From: Galerina marginata
Taxonomy: Eukaryota > Basidiomycota > Agaricomycetes > Agaricales > Galerinaceae
Direction: 5' to 3'
Length of the DNA: 64,000 bases
NCBI GenBank assembly: GCA_023014335.1
Contig: JAECYW010000003.1
Span: forward strand, 3,596,001-3,660,000
Under the pieces are notes generated by a model that saw only the letters and a list, made by a program, of their open reading frames with translations, was not told where the DNA came from and did no database searches. The position numbers and the translations under genes were made by a program. This document shows, one piece after another, positions 59,229-64,000 of this stretch; within the stretch, counting starts at the first letter, position 1, and each line of letters starts with the position of its first letter.

Positions 59229-61915
59229 TCACAAGTCAAATAGATTTGCGAATGACTCAATTTCCAGAAGTTCGATGCATTCCTTGTCCACATCAACTTC
59301 CAACCAAGGCGCAGGTTGACCCATCATTTGTATTTCCCAGGCTTTCCGAAAAATGAAACTTTCGGGAACCCCAAGAGGGGTTGCACAGCGTATGCGATAT
59401 GCAAGAACGAGGGTATGGGCGTGCGCTTGCGCTAAAGATCCAAACCACCGGGATTCCCTTTCCATACGGATACCGATTTTCGTTGCAAACCAGTTTGCAA
59501 TTTGAGCACGATCCACGACAGATAAGCCTCCGCAATAGGGAACGAAGGATTGCGTAATGTTTTTATGGTTTGCTTCTAACCAAGCTTTCGCGGGTACAAG
59601 GGCATTTGCCACGGTTTCTGGACGGAAGACGAGTTGCCGGATAAGTTCGACAGAGTTTCCGAGTGCCATGAAAGCTTCATCCGTGTAACACACAGGGAAG
59701 GGATCGCGGAGAATAGCAGCAGTAGCCGAGGTATCATTGCAAGCAGGCGTCCAGTAGCCTAACTGATACATCTAAGTGCGAATGGGGGGAAGGCGTTCAT
59801 AACAAAACTCACTGAAATTGGACTACTTTTCCTGAATGAATCGATTATGTCCGAGCTGTTCACAACAGAAACCCTCCCAGGGCGAACATCGATTCTTTCG
59901 ATAACGCATTGTCGCCACCATCGTACCCACCAAGCCGTATCATTGGCTCGTTGAATAAGTCGAACGGGATACCAATAATCCCCCGCACGAGCAAAGGCGC
60001 CACAGCCTGGTCTTTGAGGTCATCAGCCTTCAACGTATAATTTATTTTTTCCGAACCTACTGTAATCGGTCAACCATTTCATCGGGCCTCTTGATTGAAA
60101 GCGTCTGTCTATATATAATCGAAAAGTCAGTTTCGTATATTGTAAGTACGATATCCACAGCTTACGGGTCGCAGGCATCGCAGATGAATGGAACTTGCGC
60201 GGTCACTTTTCCTAGTCGTTGGCATGCAATGTGTGACCGGGTTCCACAGTTTTGGCATTGTATGGAGGGTCCATCGTCCAGGCGAAATAGGATGCTGCCC
60301 TGGCCGGTCATGCCACACCGACAGCGAAGCGAAATCATCGGACTAAACCAGTCGGTGTTTTCGGGCAAGAATGAGGGGGCAATATCAAAGGGATTAGGTT
60401 CCTCTACGTGCTCAGGTTGTAGAGCCTGAAGCTCCAGCGGCTTATCTTGAGGAGCGCGTTCCACCCAATGTTCTTTCCCCGTTGACGTCCAGAAACCTTT
60501 GCATTGACCCAAAACGTCCAGATCAAGAGAAGGATTTAGTACCATACAAGGCTGGCCGGGTGTGAACTCGGAGAACTCGAGATTATATCTGTGGGAATAG
60601 TAATTCGTGCGACTTTTGCAGAACTTGTCTTGAGCTTCAAATCCCCCCCGTAGATGATAGAATGCAGAGCAAATTTTGAAACCGGGATGGATCTCGACGC
60701 CATGGGCTACCACGACACTGTTAACATCAGGGCAGTTGAATTCTCTGGCGGGAATTCCGCAGTCTTCATCGTCATCGCAGGTGTATGTGCGAGCTATGTC
60801 GTCCGATGGAAACCCGGCGACAAAATGAGATCCTGACGAATCGACCATAGCCAATCCAACCAGATCATATATACAGCCGTCTTCGTCCGAGGACGACATG
60901 GTAGGTGACACTGTTTGAGGAAAATCCCACTCCAATGGGTCGTAAGCTCGCCCTGAGCCAATTTCATCGGCTACCTCAATCACCAGGAGAACTGGTAGAG
61001 AAATCAACAATGTCCGTATATCTTCTTTCCTTTCGGAGGCTAAAACCTTGGTTTCGTGAACGGGCCATACTGGGCTGGATTGAGGGGCAGGATCCTTTTC
61101 TGAGGATGTCAAGTCGGCGAAGTATTCAGAAAAACGGCCATGATATTGTTTATGGTGCCTTGCGGATAACTGATTGATTCGACGTCGAATGGGCCGGTTG
61201 GTGGTTTCGACATGTTGGGCACCAATATCGGGTGATCCAGACGAATGGACCTCGACTAGGAGCACCTCAAAATAGGAGGCAACACGAGGGGAACCAGAGA
61301 TTGACTCTAGTCGGATAAGTTCGGCTAGCCATCCCTAAAATATACCCTTTTCGTTAATCGCGAAGGATCATAAGTCGGAGACATGAGCAGACGGCTTACG
61401 CAAAAAGGTTCAAAAGAACCAATGGCCCCTAAGAGGCCGCGAGCTTGAAGCAGTTTCCATAGACTCTCTCTTTGTCTTTCATACAGTGCTGTATGCAGAG
61501 CTTTCAAGCCGGAATCTTCTGGAAGAGGTTGGCAGATCATGGAAAATTGTGCGAAGTTCTTGTTGGTGGCCGCGAAAAGAAGCTGAAAGGAAGTCTCTAG
61601 CCAGCACGACTTCAAGGAGCACGAATGAGACGGCGCTGTTGAAACGCATCGTAGATCCTCTTTAGGACTGGTGGTAGCGAGAACTGACTCGAACTCCTTT
61701 GATGTATTGGCCACTGGAGGGGCATACATCGTCACGGGCATGGGAGGCGGGAGGCCCGAGATCGGGGTATCACTCTGATCACAACATCGTTGAGCTATCT
61801 AACCAAAACAAACTGAGCGACGTACGGTTGATGCCTCGGCGGACAGTGCCAACGCTCGGGCAGTACTCCCTCGTGCAGCAACCTCTCGTACATTGTGATA
61901 GCGGGAGATCCTCAT
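59229..61915 (-). CDS. USP-like peptidase (C19 fold) with PHD finger and Tudor/PWWP-like segment, paralog B
   Basis: Six exons in phase: 61915-61826, 61774-61400, 61334-60166, 60108-60061, 60011-59813, 59771-59229; 807 aa. Intron positions and phases equal those of paralog A (1853-4670). The Cys box reads KSCWLETSFQ (C87), the His box YDLVGLAMVDSSGSHF (H325), followed by CDDDED. The PHD finger (about residues 490-545) keeps LRCRCG, QCQNC, SHIAC and ICDAC. The Tudor-like segment is DYWYPVRLIQRAND with WWVRWWRQC, and the C-terminal domain has VDRAQIANWF. Compared with A, the Asn before SCW is Lys, which could affect activity. Both genes are on the same strand about 57 kb apart. The frame is intact. 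Confidence 0.8.
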
Positions 61916-63867
61916 AGCGAAAAGCGGGACATTTCCTTCTCACCGGCATGCTTTTAAATATGATAAGATATAGAAGGAGAAAAGACTCGTGTTGCCATTT
62001 CCTTTGATGAATTCCTTTGGTGTCTTTGACCTTTGAATGAGAGGCGTATCGCTCACGTGCGTCAATTTTCCGAGTAAATTGATCACAAATTTTGTTCTTT
62101 TGGTGCTTATGTGGTCAGAATGCTCGATCTTTGTTATGTATCGGCGCAAACACGGTCACATGACTCAAATTGCACATTTCTGACGTCATAACTCTGTTAC
62201 CTAATCGTCCCACCAAACTTGCTCAAGCCTCATCGGAGTCAAACTGGTGACTTCTTGGCTTCCACTTCAATTCAACTGATCCTCAACTCGCTCCAGTCAT
62301 ATATAAAGTGACGAAGTCCAGATTTCTCACTCTTTCCTTTAAATTTTTCCGGATCCCCACCACCACCACTCCCCTGTCCGCGTCAGCGCTGGCAGTCGTC
62401 AAGCCTGTCCATCCGTTTCCTGAACATATTAATGTTCCCGGTAGTCCTCTATCGGATACACCTTCTCGCCCACTCAGAATCAGTCGCCGTCCTCCGAGCT
62501 TCCCTGCCGCTTTCTCATGAATACCACCATTGCTGTTATTCCCAATGCTGATACGGTTCGTTCGTACCGTCGATTGCAATGGGCTTATAGCCTAATGTTG
62601 CTCTGAACATTAAGTTGTGAACCTGTCGGTCAACGGATTATCGGCCATTTTGGTGCTTCTATTCGAAATTCTCCTTGAACACCTGTTAGGTACGGTTGAC
62701 TACTAGTCCTGTAAATCCCTTCAAGAGGCCCAGGGAAACCACAAGAAGCCTATGCCCTGTTAGCTGTCTTTATTACTCTGGATCCTTACTCCTTGCCATT
62801 TCGTTGTCTTCAAACATTTGATGCTCGCAGCTGTCAATTTGTAGCTCAAAACTTGCCCAGCTATCCAGTTTCTTACGCTAGTTATACTCAGCGTTGCTTG
62901 TCCAAATGAGGAGAACCCCGGCACAGGCGAAGATTGCTTCCTTCCTATAGCTAGTCGATGATCCATTTGATGGTGCCAGGTTGATTTTCGGATACGTGTG
63001 ACGATATCCTATAAGAAGGATAATCGACAATCAATAGTGTACATGTGGCCAGCGGTGCCTCAGGCCTCAAAGTCTAAGTACTCGTGATCAGAACTTTCTA
63101 CGACCCAGTACCCAAGATATCCGTGAATCAGATTAGGCTCGGAATGGGCTTCTGAAACATCACATAGAACTGACAGTCTATTGTCCTCGATTTACAGGCC
63201 ATCAAAGCAGATAGATATACACACCTCCTGGACGCTCAGGGGATCTGGGGAAGAATCGGGGAGGTACATAACTGAACAGGAATAGAAATTAAGCAACAAG
63301 TCATCCAAGTAACATGGTCAGAATATCTAAATGGCTCATTGTACTTATTTATGCTGAAAAGAGTCGGCAGTGTACGGAGAGAGGAAGGAGTGTGGGTGTG
63401 AAGGTGAATAGAGCGATAGAAATGCCAGTTGGTAGGTAGTTACGTGTTGCTAGTTGCGCAGCGAAAATATCTTGTTTCAGAGGTGGTGGGTTGCGATTAA
63501 CGAAAAGATGTAGCTACTACAGGACTTTACACCTGTACTCGCTACGAACTTTCTTTGCAAAGCTTGAGATGGAAAAATGATAAGGAAGGAAAATTTAATC
63601 GAGATCAGCATGTGAATGGTGGAGTAAATTAATTAGTGAGGGGCCTTTACGAGGATCAATGAGGGGAAACAATAAATTAAGCTTTGTAAGCGCCGCGATA
63701 GCGCGTTGAACGTTGAACGTTGAGCGCCTATATTTAGATCTCGGGGTGAAGAAAATGAACGTTTCTTTATTGCCACCAACCCGATTTCCCAGAACTTCCC
63801 CGTGACGAAATAAATCGACTGTACCTTAACTAATCTTCGATTTCCAAGCAGGGGTAAAACGATAGCC
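61916..63867. other. Gene-poor stretch at the right side
   Basis: TATATAAAG at 62299-62307 and a Pro-rich open frame without ATG (62308-62520) suggest a promoter with leader, but no coding gene follows that I can support. A tandem TTGAACG occurs near 63705 (GTTGAACGTTGAACGTTGAG). Confidence 0.4.
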
Positions 63868-64000
63868 TTACATGGTCATGGTGGATGTACGGAGAGTGTC
63901 GACTAAAGCCTCAACATATTCTAGGATCGCCTCTGTCAACGCGTCAAGCTCGCCGAACAGGTCATTAAGTTGGCGACCGGCGCTCGCGTATTGAATTTCA
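63868..64000 (-). CDS. C-terminal end of a gene running off the right edge
   Basis: The reverse frame is open from the window end to TAA at 63868-63870 and encodes 43 residues with a clear amphipathic pattern: RQLNDLFGELDALTEAILEY then VEALVDTLRTSTMTM. The regular Leu/acidic spacing suggests a helix or coiled coil. Start and most of the protein are outside the window, so no family is assigned. Confidence 0.45.
   Translation of the reverse strand, partial: EIQYASAGRQLNDLFGELDALTEAILEYVEALVDTLRTSTMTM

Noticed and set aside
1..64000. CRISPR arrays, rRNA genes, bacterial-style operons or ribosome binding sites
   Set aside because: Regular spacer-repeat structure and rRNA signatures are absent, and intron-containing genes show that this is eukaryotic DNA.

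Overview
The window looks like a low-gene-density, accessory-type stretch of a basidiomycete (Agaricomycetes-like) nuclear genome. The reasons are many short GT-AG introns (about 41-65 bp), an F-box protein of the usual mushroom architecture, a FunK1-like kinase remnant, fungal nucleoplasmin-like/FKBP proteins, and wide gene-poor gaps holding small transposon relics. There is no rRNA, no convincing tRNA, no CRISPR and no operon structure. Gene models below were spliced by hand from the sequence; phases were checked exon by exon for the main genes.

Layout. 1853-4670 (-): a multidomain protein with a ubiquitin-specific-protease-like Cys/His/Asp core, a PHD finger and a Tudor/PWWP-like segment. 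5287-6364: a terminal-inverted-repeat (TIR) element. 6811-8266 (+): a beta-propeller protein with a C-terminal membrane anchor. 11321-12081 (-): a small coiled-coil protein. 14612-16684 (-): a PHD plus Tudor-like gene directly preceded by a nucleoplasmin-like (NPL) domain. 20313-22148 (+): F-box protein. 24222-25243 (+) and 25538-26909 (-): two convergent NPL genes, the second a complete NPL-FKBP. 29103-29943 (-): MYND-finger protein. 30795-31532: a perfect 296-bp duplication. 32113-32689: a minisatellite. 35078-36026 (+): an unknown four-exon gene. 38476-39393 (-): FunK1-like C-lobe. 40914-42395 (+): second propeller/TM paralog. 44624-45591 (+): SUN-domain protein. 46921-48552 (+): coiled coil with a C-terminal TM segment. 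50276-52138 (-): HEAT-like repeat gene. 53486-53661: mini-CACTA-like element. 54448-55048 (+): small coiled-coil protein. 58300-58759: a TIR element. 59229-61915 (-): second USP-PHD-Tudor paralog. 63868-64000 (-): C-terminal end of a gene running off the window.

The most striking property is dispersed paralogy inside 64 kb: two USP-PHD-Tudor genes (852 and 807 aa), two propeller-TM genes (382 and 405 aa), three NPL genes with the same exon plan, and a third PHD-Tudor gene whose Tudor exon has the same length (211 nt) and phase as in the 852-aa USP gene. Most recognisable products are nuclear or nuclear-envelope types: histone chaperone-like NPL/FKBP, chromatin readers joined to a deubiquitinase-like fold, SUN, and TM coiled coil. 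Functional links between them are inference only.
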